Below the pieces are notes generated by a model. The model did no database searches, had not been told where the DNA came from, and saw only the letters and a program-made list of their open reading frames with translations. A stretch of 64,000 nucleotides of DNA from Amycolatopsis alba DSM 44262 (GTDB taxonomy: Bacteria; Actinomycetota; Actinomycetes; Mycobacteriales; Pseudonocardiaceae), in the NCBI RefSeq assembly GCF_000384215.1, contig NZ_KB913032.1, forward strand, positions 5,972,588 to 6,036,587. The letters are read 5' to 3'. Made by a program: the position numbers and the translations under genes. Shown one piece after another: positions 17,394 through 25,400 of this stretch; position 1 is the first letter of the stretch, and the number at the start of each line of letters is the position of its first letter.

Positions 17394-18149
17394 GTGAAGA
17401 TCGCCGTTCATCAGGGCTCCTACGCCGAGCTGCCGTCCGCCGTCGCGGTGTCGGGCGCCGACCTCGTGGTCGCCGCCGAGATGATCACCACCGGCTACCA
17501 CATCGGCGCCGGGTCCCATGAGCTCGCCGAACCGGCCGACGGCCCGACGGCGGCCCGGATGTCCGCGCTGGCAAGGGAAACCGGCACCGCGCTGGCCTAT
17601 GGCTACCCCGAGTCCGACGGCGGCCGGGTGTACAACGCCGTCCAGCTGATCGGCCCGGACGGACGCCGTCTGGCGAACTACCGCAAGACCCATCTGTTCG
17701 GCGACATCGACCGCGACTGGTTCGAGCCGGGCGCCGAGGCGGTCGTGCAGGCCGAGCTCGACGGCCTCCGGATCGGCCTGCTGATCTGCTACGACGTCGA
17801 GTTCCCCGAACTGGTGCGGGCCCACGCGCTGGCTGGCACCGAACTGCTCGTGGTGCCGACCGCGCTGATGAGCCCGTACGAACTGGTCGCCGACACGCTG
17901 GTGCCCGCCCGCGCCTACGAAAGCCAGCTCTTCGTCGCGTACGCGAACCGCTGCGACACCGAACAGGACCTGACCTACTGCGGGCGATCCTGCGTCGTCG
18001 CCCCGACCGGCGAGATGCTCGCCCGCGCGGGCGCCGGTCCGGAGCTGATCAGCGCCGACGTCACCCGCGACGCGCTCGTCGCGTCACGACTGGAGAACAC
18101 CCACCTGGCCGACCGACGGCCCGATCTGTACCGAGGACTTTCCGCATGA
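17394..18149 (+). CDS. Nitrilase-superfamily carbon-nitrogen hydrolase (amidase)
   Basis: This 251-aa hydrolase has the Glu-Lys-Cys triad of the nitrilase superfamily: Glu in VVAAEMITTGYH, Lys in NYRKTHLFGD and Cys in LLICYDVEFPELVR. The size and the KTHLFGD and CYDVEFPE motifs match the aliphatic amidase/N-carbamoylase-like branch rather than true nitrilases. The GTG at 17394 is preceded by A/T-rich sequence and no clear ribosome site. Its stop overlaps the next start by 4 bp (ATGA). The next gene is a flavin oxidase like tryptophan 2-monooxygenase, which makes an amide product. This enzyme would be the amide-hydrolysing partner, a role usually filled by an amidase-signature enzyme (IaaH). 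Confidence 0.86.
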   Translation: MKIAVHQGSYAELPSAVAVSGADLVVAAEMITTGYHIGAGSHELAEPADGPTAARMSALARETGTALAYGYPESDGGRVYNAVQLIGPDGRRLANYRKTHLFGDIDRDWFEPGAEAVVQAELDGLRIGLLICYDVEFPELVRAHALAGTELLVVPTALMSPYELVADTLVPARAYESQLFVAYANRCDTEQDLTYCGRSCVVAPTGEMLARAGAGPELISADVTRDALVASRLENTHLADRRPDLYRGLSA

Positions 18150-19837
18150 CCTCCGCCCTCCCGACCGCGATCCACCACGACGAACCGGCAGGCCGCCCGA
18201 TCACCATGTTCGGGCCCGACTTCCCGTTCGCCTACGACGACTTCCTCGCCCACCCGGCCGGTCTCGGCTCGCTCCCCGCCGACCGGCACGGCACCGAGGT
18301 GGCGGTGATCGGCGGCGGCCTCTCGGGCATCGTCACCGCGTACGAGCTGATGAAACTCGGCCTCCGCCCGGTGGTCTACGAGATCGCCGAGATCGGCGGC
18401 CGCCTGCGCACGGTCACCTTCCCGGGCTGCCCGGACGACCTCGTCGCGGAGATGGGCGCGATGCGCTTCCCGCCGGCGTCGACCGCGCTCTTCCACTACA
18501 TCGACAAGGTCGGCCTGGAGACCACGCCGTTCCCGAACCCGCTGGCGCCGGGAACCTCGAGCACCGTCGTCGATCTCAAGGGGGAGAGCCACTACGCGCG
18601 TTCGGCGGACGAACTCCCCGCGGACTTCGGCAAGGTCGCGGCCGCCTGGGACAGCACGCTGGCCGAGCAGGCCGCGTTCACCGAGATGCAGAAGGCGATC
18701 CGCGAGCGCGACACGAAGACGATCAAGCGGCTGTGGAACGAACTCGTGCCACGCCTGGACGACCAGACGTTCTACGGCTTCCTCTGCCAGTCACCCGCGT
18801 TCGCCTCCTTCCGCGACCGCGAAATCTTCGGGCAGGTCGGCTTCGGCACCGGCGGCTGGGACACCGACTTCCCGAACTCCATCCTGGAGATCCTGCGGGT
18901 GGTCTACACCGGCGCCGACGACGAGCACCGCAGCATCACCGGCGGCAGCAGGCAGCTTCCGCTGCGGCTGTGGGACCACGCGCCCGAGGACATCGCGTAC
19001 TGGCAGGCGGGGACGAGTTTGAGCTCGCTGCACGGCGGAAGCCCGAACCCCGGCGTCGCCCGGCTGCACCGCACCGCGCCGGGCAACATCACCGTGACCG
19101 ACACCGAAGGCCGCATCCGCACCTACCCGGCGGCGGTGTTCACCGCGCAGAGCTGGATGCTGCTGTCGAAGATCGAATGCGACGAGGCGCTGTTCCCGAT
19201 CGACCACTGGACGGCGATCGAGCGCACGCACTACATGGAGTCGTCGAAGGTCTTCGTCCCGGTGGACCGGCCGTTCTGGCTGGACAAGGACCCCGAGACC
19301 GGCCGCGACACGATGAGCATGACGCTGACCGATCGCATGCCGCGCGGCACCTACCTGCTCGGCGACGATCCGGACGCGCCCGCGGTGATCTGCCTGTCCT
19401 ACACGTGGGCCGACGATTCGCTGAAGTGGCTGCCGCTCTCGGCGTCCGAGCGGGTCGAGGTGATGCTCCAGTCGCTGAAGGAGATCTATCCGGGCGTCGA
19501 CGTCCGGCGGCACATCATCGGCGACCCGGTAACCGTGTCCTGGGAGGCCGAACCGCATTTCATGGGCGCGTTCAAGGCGAACCTGCCCGGCCACTACCGC
19601 TACCAGCACCGGCTGTTCACGCATTTCAAGCAGGACAGGCTGGAGGAACGCCACCGCGGTCTCTTCCTCGCCGGTGACGACGTTTCGTGGACGGCGGGCT
19701 GGGCCGAAGGCGCCGTCCAGACGGCGCTCAACGCGGTGTGGGGCGTCCTGCACCACTTCGGTGGCGAGACGGATCCGGCGAACCCTGGTCCGGGCGACGT
19801 CTACGACGACATCGCGCCGGTCGAACTGCCCGACTGA
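18146..19837 (+). CDS. Flavin amine oxidase/monooxygenase of the tryptophan 2-monooxygenase (IaaM) type
   Basis: This 563-aa flavoprotein has the FAD dinucleotide-binding motif at 51-71 (EVAVIGGGLSGIVTAYELMK), GGRLRT soon after, EMGAMRFPPAST, and a C-terminal FAD segment ending GDDVSWTAGWAEGAVQTAL. The N-terminal GPDFPFAYDDFLAHPAGLG and the overall length are those of IaaM and phenylalanine 2-monooxygenase rather than short L-amino-acid oxidases. These enzymes convert Trp or Phe to indole-3-acetamide or phenylacetamide. It is translationally coupled to a nitrilase-type amidase, so the pair would yield an arylacetic acid. Simple oxidative deamination cannot be excluded. Its 3' end overlaps a convergent VanZ gene by 37 bp. 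Confidence 0.85.
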   Translation: MTSALPTAIHHDEPAGRPITMFGPDFPFAYDDFLAHPAGLGSLPADRHGTEVAVIGGGLSGIVTAYELMKLGLRPVVYEIAEIGGRLRTVTFPGCPDDLVAEMGAMRFPPASTALFHYIDKVGLETTPFPNPLAPGTSSTVVDLKGESHYARSADELPADFGKVAAAWDSTLAEQAAFTEMQKAIRERDTKTIKRLWNELVPRLDDQTFYGFLCQSPAFASFRDREIFGQVGFGTGGWDTDFPNSILEILRVVYTGADDEHRSITGGSRQLPLRLWDHAPEDIAYWQAGTSLSSLHGGSPNPGVARLHRTAPGNITVTDTEGRIRTYPAAVFTAQSWMLLSKIECDEALFPIDHWTAIERTHYMESSKVFVPVDRPFWLDKDPETGRDTMSMTLTDRMPRGTYLLGDDPDAPAVICLSYTWADDSLKWLPLSASERVEVMLQSLKEIYPGVDVRRHIIGDPVTVSWEAEPHFMGAFKANLPGHYRYQHRLFTHFKQDRLEERHRGLFLAGDDVSWTAGWAEGAVQTALNAVWGVLHHFGGETDPANPGPGDVYDDIAPVELPD

Positions 19838-20313
19838 GCGCGGCGGTTCACCAGCCACACCGTTCCCGCCGCGAGAAGGACGCCGAGGACGGCGCCGATG
19901 GTGTTCATCAGCCAGTCGTTGGTGTCGCAGGCACGGCCGATCGCGGGCACGAACGCCTGCAGGGCCTCGACCACGACGGACAGCCCCGAGCCCGCCGCGA
20001 GCATCGTCAGCGGGCGCCGGGAGGCCAGCGCGGCGAAGTAGACCGGCGGCAGGAACAGCGCGATGTTGGCCAGGAGTTCCACGGCACCGAGCGTGGGCAG
20101 CCAGAACTGGACCGTGCACCCGACCTCGTCGATCGTGCGGCCGGTGGGCACCAGCGTCAGCGCGAAGACCAGGACCAGCGACACCCCGGCGAGGGCCCAC
20201 AGGATCCGGCGCCTGCCCGCGAACAGCAGGCCGAGGCCGGCGCAGACGAGCGCGACCAGCAGGATCGCGACCGGCACCAGGGCGGAGTGGTCGAGCAGGA
20301 AGTTCGTGATCAT
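19801..20313 (-). CDS. VanZ family membrane protein
   Basis: This 170-aa protein has four to five membrane segments. It has the VanZ-family pattern of a LTLVP turn after the second helix, NIALFLPPVYFAAL, and a late QAFVPAIGRACDTNDWLMNT motif. VanZ confers low-level teicoplanin resistance in enterococci; most actinomycete members have no proven role. It is transcribed 28 bp downstream of the isochorismatase-like gene, probably with it. Confidence 0.85.
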   Translation of the reverse strand: MITNFLLDHSALVPVAILLVALVCAGLGLLFAGRRRILWALAGVSLVLVFALTLVPTGRTIDEVGCTVQFWLPTLGAVELLANIALFLPPVYFAALASRRPLTMLAAGSGLSVVVEALQAFVPAIGRACDTNDWLMNTIGAVLGVLLAAGTVWLVNRRAQSGSSTGAMSS

Positions 20314-20341
20314 GGCGGGCTGATCCTATGATCACGCCCGC

Positions 20342-20887
20342 TCAGGCGGTGAACTCGACCTTCGCCGCCGGCACCACGCGCAGCCGCCCGCCGGGATGGA
20401 TCGCGGTGGCCAGGAGCAGGTTGTGCCGGGCGATGACCTGTTCGGCGGTCAGTCCCACGGTGGGATCGCCGTCGGACGAGGGCGCGTGGCCGTCGGCGAC
20501 CAGCACGACGTCCAGACCGTGGCTCTGCGCGGACCGCGCGGTCGCGTCGACGCAGTAGTCGGTAGCCAGCCCGGTGAGCACCACCGTGTCCGCCCCGCGG
20601 TCGACGAGCAGGCCCGCCAAGCCGGTGCGGTGGAAGGAATCCGTCGCGGTCTTGTCGACCACCACGTCGGCCGGTTCGAGGCCGAGCAGCGGGCTGAGCC
20701 GGGTGCCCGGTGACGCGGGATCGAAGTCGGTGCCGGGCGCGCCGATCTGCCGCAGCGCGATCACCGGAACGCCCAGCTCACGGGCTTTCCGAGCCAGTGT
20801 GGCGATCCGGGCCGCCAGTTCCTCGCCGCGCCAGACCAGCGGAACGAGCATCTCCTGCATGTCGACGATCAGCAGCGCGGCTCTCAT
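20342..20887 (-). CDS. Isochorismatase-family cysteine hydrolase
   Basis: This 181-aa hydrolase has the Asp-Lys-Cys triad of the isochorismatase-like fold: Asp in LLIVDMQ, Lys in VVDKTATDSF and Cys in GLATDYCVDATARSA. These motifs resemble the nicotinamidase and N-carbamoylsarcosine-type branches. The substrate cannot be assigned. The start is the ATG at 20887, giving the standard MRAALLIVDMQ opening. It precedes vanZ on the same strand. Confidence 0.87.
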   Translation of the reverse strand: MRAALLIVDMQEMLVPLVWRGEELAARIATLARKARELGVPVIALRQIGAPGTDFDPASPGTRLSPLLGLEPADVVVDKTATDSFHRTGLAGLLVDRGADTVVLTGLATDYCVDATARSAQSHGLDVVLVADGHAPSSDGDPTVGLTAEQVIARHNLLLATAIHPGGRLRVVPAAKVEFTA

Positions 20888-20938
20888 GTGCGTCAGCCTA
20901 GGCCAGCGGAAAGCCGGCACGTGGCCTCGTCGGGAAGC

Positions 20939-20961
20939 GTTGCGAAGGCCACTTTCGCAAC
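20939..20961. repeat. Half-copy of the GCGAAAGCCACTTTCGC palindrome family
   Basis: GTTGCGAA and TTCGCAAC arms surround a 7-nt loop. The sequence equals one arm, with one change, of the double palindrome at 41617-41669. Confidence 0.7.
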
Positions 20962-20980
20962 ACCGGGTGCCGCCGGACAG

Positions 20981-21233
20981 CGTCGGTACAGCGGGTCGTG
21001 AGTGGCGATTCGGATCAGAGCCAAGCGTGTCTCGGTACCTGCGGTCTCGCGTGATCAGATGGACGTCTCACGTGATCAGACGGACGACACGTGTGACGGG
21101 GCGGACGGCACGTGGCGGAACCCTGGTGGCGAGCGTGTCGTCCAGCCAGTCACGCGTGTCGTCCGTCTGATCACATGTGTCGTCCGACCGGGCACGCGGC
21201 GGTGAGACGTCGGTACAGCGGGTCGTGAGTGGC
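20981..21233. repeat. 26-bp direct repeats flanking 21-bp repeat array B
   Basis: An exact 26-nt sequence (beginning CGTCGGTACAGCGGGTCG) occurs at 20981-21006 and 21208-21233. Between them, three forward 21-bp units (21045, 21066, 21087) face three inverted units (21134, 21155, 21176), giving perfect 20-nt hairpin arms at 21072-21091 and 21155-21174. The 321-bp gap between the isochorismatase start and the end of the beta-propeller gene holds only these repeats and the half-palindrome; no gene is visible. Confidence 0.9.
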
Positions 21234-21241
21234 AATGAGGG

Positions 21242-22228
21242 TCAGAGGGCGGCGGGCGATTCGGCCTCCGGGATGAGCAGCCGCGGCGCCCCGGTGCCGT
21301 CGGCGGGAACGGTCCAGACGTCGGAATGTCCTTGGGTGCGGGGGAGGGCGTAGGCGACCGTGCGGTCGTCGAGCCACGCGGGCTGGTCGTCGACGTTCCG
21401 GGTCTCGGCCAGCGGGGTCACGGCGCCGCTCGCGAGATCGAGCACCGAGACCCGCCAGCCCTTGGCGGGATCGCCGTCGACGGCCGACTTGTAGGCGAGG
21501 TGGGTCTCGTCGGGCGACAGCGACGGGCATTCGACGTTGTCCCGCAGCGTCTTCACGGTCCGGGCCGCGGAGTCGCCTTCGACGAGATACCGGTGGGAGC
21601 CGGTGGACATGGTGGCGTAGAAGCGGTCCGGCTGCCGGGTGAAGGTGACGCCCCAGAAGTTGAAGTCGGCCGCTTTGTACGGCTTGCCCTCGACGGTCAC
21701 TGCGAAATCCTCCAGCGTGCCTTCGACGCTGTCGGTGGTGAGGTCGAGGGTGCCGGCGCGGGTGGAGAACCGCCCGCCGTTGTAGGAGTCGCCGGTGACG
21801 AACACCGTCCACGCGAGCCGCTTTCCGTCGGCCGAGACCCGTGCCCGGTTGGGCAGCCCGACCAGCGGGATCTCCTGCGTGACCGTGAGACGGCTGTCGA
21901 GGACGGCGAGCTGGTAGGTGGTCAGGCCGGTCTCCGGGCGCAGGCAGATCCCGGTGCCGCCCGCCGCGTACACCCGGCTGCAGGACACCGTCGACACCGC
22001 CCGCGCGCCGCCCGGATCGGCCGCGGCGACGCTGGACACGTGCCCGCGGTCGGCGTCGGCGGTGCTGCGGAACAGCAACCGCCCGCTTTCGAGGGTGACG
22101 GCGCCGCTGGTGCCCGCCGACGCGGTGTCCTGGTTGCGCGCTCCGGCCACCCCGACGTAGATCACGGCGGCCGCGGCCAGCGCGAGTACTCCGGTGACGG
22201 CGATCAGGACGCGGGTGCGGGTGTTCAC
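21242..22228 (-). CDS. Exported TolB-like beta-propeller protein
   Basis: This 328-aa protein has an N-terminal membrane anchor or signal segment (VLIAVTGVLALAAAAVIYVG). It also has repeated PD40/TolB-like blades, for example ARVSADGKRLAWTVF, CPSLSPDETHLAYKS and QPAWLDDRTVAYALP. No enzyme motif is seen; a binding or sensing role outside the membrane is likely. The GTG start at 22228 overlaps the stop of the upstream MFS gene by 4 bp. The two proteins are therefore translationally coupled and probably act in one process. Confidence 0.83.
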   Translation of the reverse strand: MNTRTRVLIAVTGVLALAAAAVIYVGVAGARNQDTASAGTSGAVTLESGRLLFRSTADADRGHVSSVAAADPGGARAVSTVSCSRVYAAGGTGICLRPETGLTTYQLAVLDSRLTVTQEIPLVGLPNRARVSADGKRLAWTVFVTGDSYNGGRFSTRAGTLDLTTDSVEGTLEDFAVTVEGKPYKAADFNFWGVTFTRQPDRFYATMSTGSHRYLVEGDSAARTVKTLRDNVECPSLSPDETHLAYKSAVDGDPAKGWRVSVLDLASGAVTPLAETRNVDDQPAWLDDRTVAYALPRTQGHSDVWTVPADGTGAPRLLIPEAESPAAL

Positions 22229-23496
22229 GGTCGTGCCTTCCTGAGGGGAGCCAAGAGAACGAAGGTGGCGGCGACGGCGACCAGCACCGTCCCGGCGGCG
22301 ATCGCGATCGCCGCCGTCGCACCCCAGAACTGCCATGAGAGTCCGAAAAGGACGGACGAGACGAAGTAGGCGAGCGCCTGCCCGCTCTGCACGATCGCGA
22401 TGCCGGTGGTGCGCAACGCCTCCGGCAGCAACGGGCCGGCGAGTGCCATCAGCACGCCGTCGGTCGCCGCGTAGAACACGCCGTACAGGCCGAGGGTGAG
22501 CGCGAACAGCGCCCAGCCGGTCAGCGGGCTGAGCAGCAGCAGGTAGACGGCGATCAGCGCGCCGTAGCCCGCGAGCATCACCGGCAGCCTGCCGAGCCGG
22601 TCGGCCAGCGCGCCGAGCGGTGCGGCCAGCAGGAGATAACCCAGGTTCGTCCCGACGGCCAGCAGCGGGAACCAGCCGGTGGCGATGTCCTCCTTGGCCT
22701 GCAGCAGGAGATACACGAACCCGTCGCCGATGGTCGCGAGGCCGAGGACGCAGGCGGCGATCAGCAGCCGTCGCACGCCTGCGCCCCGCAGGAGCCCGGC
22801 CGCCGCCCGCAAGGACACGGTTCCCGACGGCGGCTTGGGCGCGCGGTGGTCGCGGACGAACAGCGCCAGCAGCAGCACCCCGGCCGCGGCGATGCAGAAA
22901 CTGGTCACGAAGACCGCGTCGAACCCCTCGGTCCCGGTCGCCGAACCCGCCACGGCCAGCACGCCGACCGCGGCGAGCGGGCCGAGGAACGCGCCGACGC
23001 TGTCCATCGCCCGGTGCACCCCGAAGGCGCGGCCCAGCATGTGCTCGGGAGCCGACAGGGTGATCAGCGCGTCGCGGGGCGCGGTCCGCAGGCCCTTGCC
23101 CGTCCGGTCCGCCGTCAGCACCACGCCGATCGCGGTCGCCGACGAGCCCGCCGCCACCAGCCCCAGTTTGGCCACCGCCGACATCGCGTAGCCAAGGCCC
23201 GCGACGGCCTTGCGCCGCCGGACCCGGTCCGCGACGTAGCCGCCGACCAGGCGCAGCAGCGCGGTCGCGCCGGTGTAGAGGCCGTCCACCACGCCGTAGG
23301 CCGCCGGGCCCAGGTGCAGCCCCAGCACCAGGTACACCGGCAGCACGGCCGTCACCATCTCCGAGGAGATGTCCGTGACGAGGCTGACGGTGCCCAGGGC
23401 GAAGACGTTCCCGCCGAGCAGGGCGAAGGATTTCTTGGACACGCCACCGGGATGCTCCCGGCGGCCGATCGTGGACAGATACACGCTGCGGACCAC
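22225..23496 (-). CDS. MFS transporter
   Basis: This MFS protein of about 420 aa has about 12 hydrophobic segments. It carries ALGTVSLVTDISSEMVTAVL near the N-terminus and the helix 2-3 loop GGYVADRVRRRKAV. Helix 4 has the motif VVLTADRTGKGLRTAPRDALI, typical of an actinobacterial MFS subgroup often paired with beta-propeller or hypothetical exported proteins. GTG codons at 23496 and 23484 (VYLSTIGRR) are both plausible starts; the second matches the usual N-terminus. It is operonic with the downstream TolB-like gene. The substrate is unknown. Confidence 0.85.
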   Translation of the reverse strand: MVRSVYLSTIGRREHPGGVSKKSFALLGGNVFALGTVSLVTDISSEMVTAVLPVYLVLGLHLGPAAYGVVDGLYTGATALLRLVGGYVADRVRRRKAVAGLGYAMSAVAKLGLVAAGSSATAIGVVLTADRTGKGLRTAPRDALITLSAPEHMLGRAFGVHRAMDSVGAFLGPLAAVGVLAVAGSATGTEGFDAVFVTSFCIAAAGVLLLALFVRDHRAPKPPSGTVSLRAAAGLLRGAGVRRLLIAACVLGLATIGDGFVYLLLQAKEDIATGWFPLLAVGTNLGYLLLAAPLGALADRLGRLPVMLAGYGALIAVYLLLLSPLTGWALFALTLGLYGVFYAATDGVLMALAGPLLPEALRTTGIAIVQSGQALAYFVSSVLFGLSWQFWGATAAIAIAAGTVLVAVAATFVLLAPLRKARP

Positions 23497-23550
23497 CTTT
23501 CCCCGCCCGCGGGCGCGTCCACAGTGGACACGCCCGCGGGGTTCACCCGG

Positions 23551-24414
23551 TTACTGCCACACGCTCGTGATCGGCGACTTGTTCGCCGCGTTGGCGATGC
23601 CCGGCAGGCCGAACGCCGCCTCCATCGTGCGGAGGATCGAATAGTGGTTGATGGATTCGCTGTAGCTGCCCGGCTTCACGTGGGCGCCGACGAAGGTGGT
23701 GTAGATCTGGTTCACCGACGTCCCGCTGTCCTCGTCGAAATTGACGATCAGCAGGCTGTTGTGCGTCTTGGCCCACTGCGCGTACGCGTCGAGGTTCTTC
23801 TTCAGCCATTTGTCGCCCGTGTCGACCGAGCAGTCGTGCATGTCGCTGCACAGATCCGGGGTCACGAAAGCGACGTGCGGCAGCTTGGTGAAGTCGCTCG
23901 GGAACGACGAGAAGCGTTTGTTCGCCGAGGCGGGGACATTGCCGAAGCTGACCCAGCTGTTGTGCTTGCGGGCGTAGGTGCCCTTTTCGCAGCCGGTGTA
24001 GCCGTCGGACGGCATGCTTTCCGCGTAGCCGACGAACTTCTTGCCGATCCCCGCCAGCTGGGAGGCGATGTTCTCCTTGTTGCCCAGATCCTGGCATTTG
24101 TTGCTGTCGACGCCGTGCGTCGAACCCGCGAACTGGGCGATGTAGTTCGGCTGGCTCGGGTGCGTCGTCCCGTACGCCTTGGTGAACTTCGCCCCCTGCG
24201 AGGCGAGTTTGTTGAAGTACGGTGCCTTCGAACTGCCGTTGATCTCCTTGTAGTCCTTGTTCTCGAACATCACGAGGACGATGTGGTCGAACGCGGGCAC
24301 CTTCGCCGCGACGGGCTCTATCGCGGCGGTGGAAGTGTCCTGATGGGACACCACCAGCGCCGCGGCCAGGCCGGTCGCGGCGACGGCCGCGACCGCTATC
24401 CGTTTCCAGAACAT
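23551..24414 (-). CDS. Secreted acid phosphatase/phosphoesterase (phospholipase C-like family)
   Basis: This 287-aa secreted enzyme has a signal peptide covering about residues 1-31 (MFWKRIAVAAVAATGLAAAL). The phosphoesterase-family metal-binding opening DHIVLVMFENKDY follows, then YGTTHPSQPNYIAQFAGSTH with the Ser/His-rich active-site loop. Late motifs SLLIVNFDEDSG and TTFVGAHVKPG hold further metal ligands. This is the AcpA/PLC-like family of acid phosphatases. The ATG at 24414 follows GGGAGG. It probably contributes to phosphate scavenging together with the purple acid phosphatase-like protein at 26384-27982. Confidence 0.85.
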   Translation of the reverse strand: MFWKRIAVAAVAATGLAAALVVSHQDTSTAAIEPVAAKVPAFDHIVLVMFENKDYKEINGSSKAPYFNKLASQGAKFTKAYGTTHPSQPNYIAQFAGSTHGVDSNKCQDLGNKENIASQLAGIGKKFVGYAESMPSDGYTGCEKGTYARKHNSWVSFGNVPASANKRFSSFPSDFTKLPHVAFVTPDLCSDMHDCSVDTGDKWLKKNLDAYAQWAKTHNSLLIVNFDEDSGTSVNQIYTTFVGAHVKPGSYSESINHYSILRTMEAAFGLPGIANAANKSPITSVWQ

Positions 24415-24496
24415 GAGAAACCTCCCGGTGAAAAGGTTGAAACTTTGACGACCGGCCATCGGGTTCAGCGGCGCTCCGCGGGCGTCGACAGAGTCG

Positions 24497-24511
24497 AGAC
24501 ATCAGATGTCT
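24497..24511. promoter_or_regulatory. Palindrome upstream of acid phosphatase
   Basis: AGACATCAGATGTCT is a perfect 7+1+7 palindrome 82 bp ahead of the phosphatase start. It is a candidate operator. Confidence 0.4.
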
Positions 24512-24687
24512 TGGCTGCATTAAAACGGCAGTGAAGTCCTCGGCCCACCAAGATCGCCTGACTGGAGTAATCGAGGGGCGGAGAACGCCCAAATCCGGCA
24601 TTTGCTGGCATGGAACCGTGTAAACATCCCGGTTGACCTTGTGGCCGAGGCCGGGAACCGATGAGGTTATGGCAACTTGCTGATTCA

Positions 24688-24720
24688 GCCGGTGGACAGT
24701 GGCGACGCCATTGCACCGGC
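24688..24720. promoter_or_regulatory. Dyad upstream of the MerR-family gene
   Basis: GCCGGTG and CACCGGC are 19 bp apart and enclose TGGCgacGCCA, 41 bp ahead of the MerR-family start. The spacing of the outer arms fits a MerR-type dyad. The rest of the 347-bp gap between the phosphatase and MerR genes shows no gene. Confidence 0.4.
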
Positions 24721-24761
24721 TTCGTGGTGTACTCATCCGACCATTGGTTAAGCTGGTCGGC

Positions 24762-25400
24762 GTGAAGCCCTTTTCGCCGAGGCCGGCCGGATACACGATC
24801 GAAGAACTTTCCGCGATCGTCGGCATGTCGGCGCGCAATATCCGGGCGCATCAGACGAGAGGTCTGGTGCCCCCGCCGGTCCGCCACGGCAGATCCGCCT
24901 ATTACGGTCCGGTTCATCTGCGACGCCTGCGGCGCATCACGACGCTGCAGAAACAGGGCTTCAACCTGGTGTCCATCGGCGCGATGCTCGGAGCGGCCAC
25001 AGTGGACGGCGGCGCCGAGCGGCTGGCGGCGGCGGTGGCCGACATCGCCCGCGACCAGCCCGCCGTCGCCCGGTGCCTGGAACGGCACGGGGTGGTCGGC
25101 CGGGACGACGCGGGAACGCCCGCCGTCGTGCGCCCGGCCGTTTCGCGGGCGGTGGCGGACCTCGCGGGCGCGGGGATCCCGCCGCTCGCGGCCTTGCGGT
25201 TCCTCGGGCAGTTCCTCGATCGGGTCGCCCCGCTGGCAGGCGAGCAGCTGGCGGTGTTGAAAGCTCAGACCGGAGGTGTTTCGGCCGCTCCACGGGCCTG
25301 TTTCGCCGAGCTTCTTGTAAGCGCTTTCAGAACCTCGGTCGAGAACGCGGCCGAAGTCACTTTTCCAGCCGGGGAGCCAGGGACACGGCCGCCGAGGTAG
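24762..25400 (+). CDS. MerR family transcriptional regulator
   Basis: This 212-aa protein has an N-terminal MerR winged helix-turn-helix (YTIEELSAIVGMSARNIRAH, then RRITTLQKQGFNLVSIGAML) and a helical C-terminal domain without the cysteine ligands of metal sensors. The GTG at 24762 has no ribosome site but a good -10-like TTAAGCT 11 bp upstream, suggesting a leaderless transcript. The last 44 bp overlap the convergent beta-lactamase-like gene. The target is unknown; the dyad in its own promoter suggests autoregulation. Confidence 0.83.
   Translation: MKPFSPRPAGYTIEELSAIVGMSARNIRAHQTRGLVPPPVRHGRSAYYGPVHLRRLRRITTLQKQGFNLVSIGAMLGAATVDGGAERLAAAVADIARDQPAVARCLERHGVVGRDDAGTPAVVRPAVSRAVADLAGAGIPPLAALRFLGQFLDRVAPLAGEQLAVLKAQTGGVSAAPRACFAELLVSAFRTSVENAAEVTFPAGEPGTRPPR

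Noticed and set aside
19801..20313. Part of a vancomycin-type resistance operon because of VanZ
   Set aside because: No vanHAX, vanRS or vanY genes are nearby. VanZ-family proteins are common and mostly unrelated to glycopeptide resistance.
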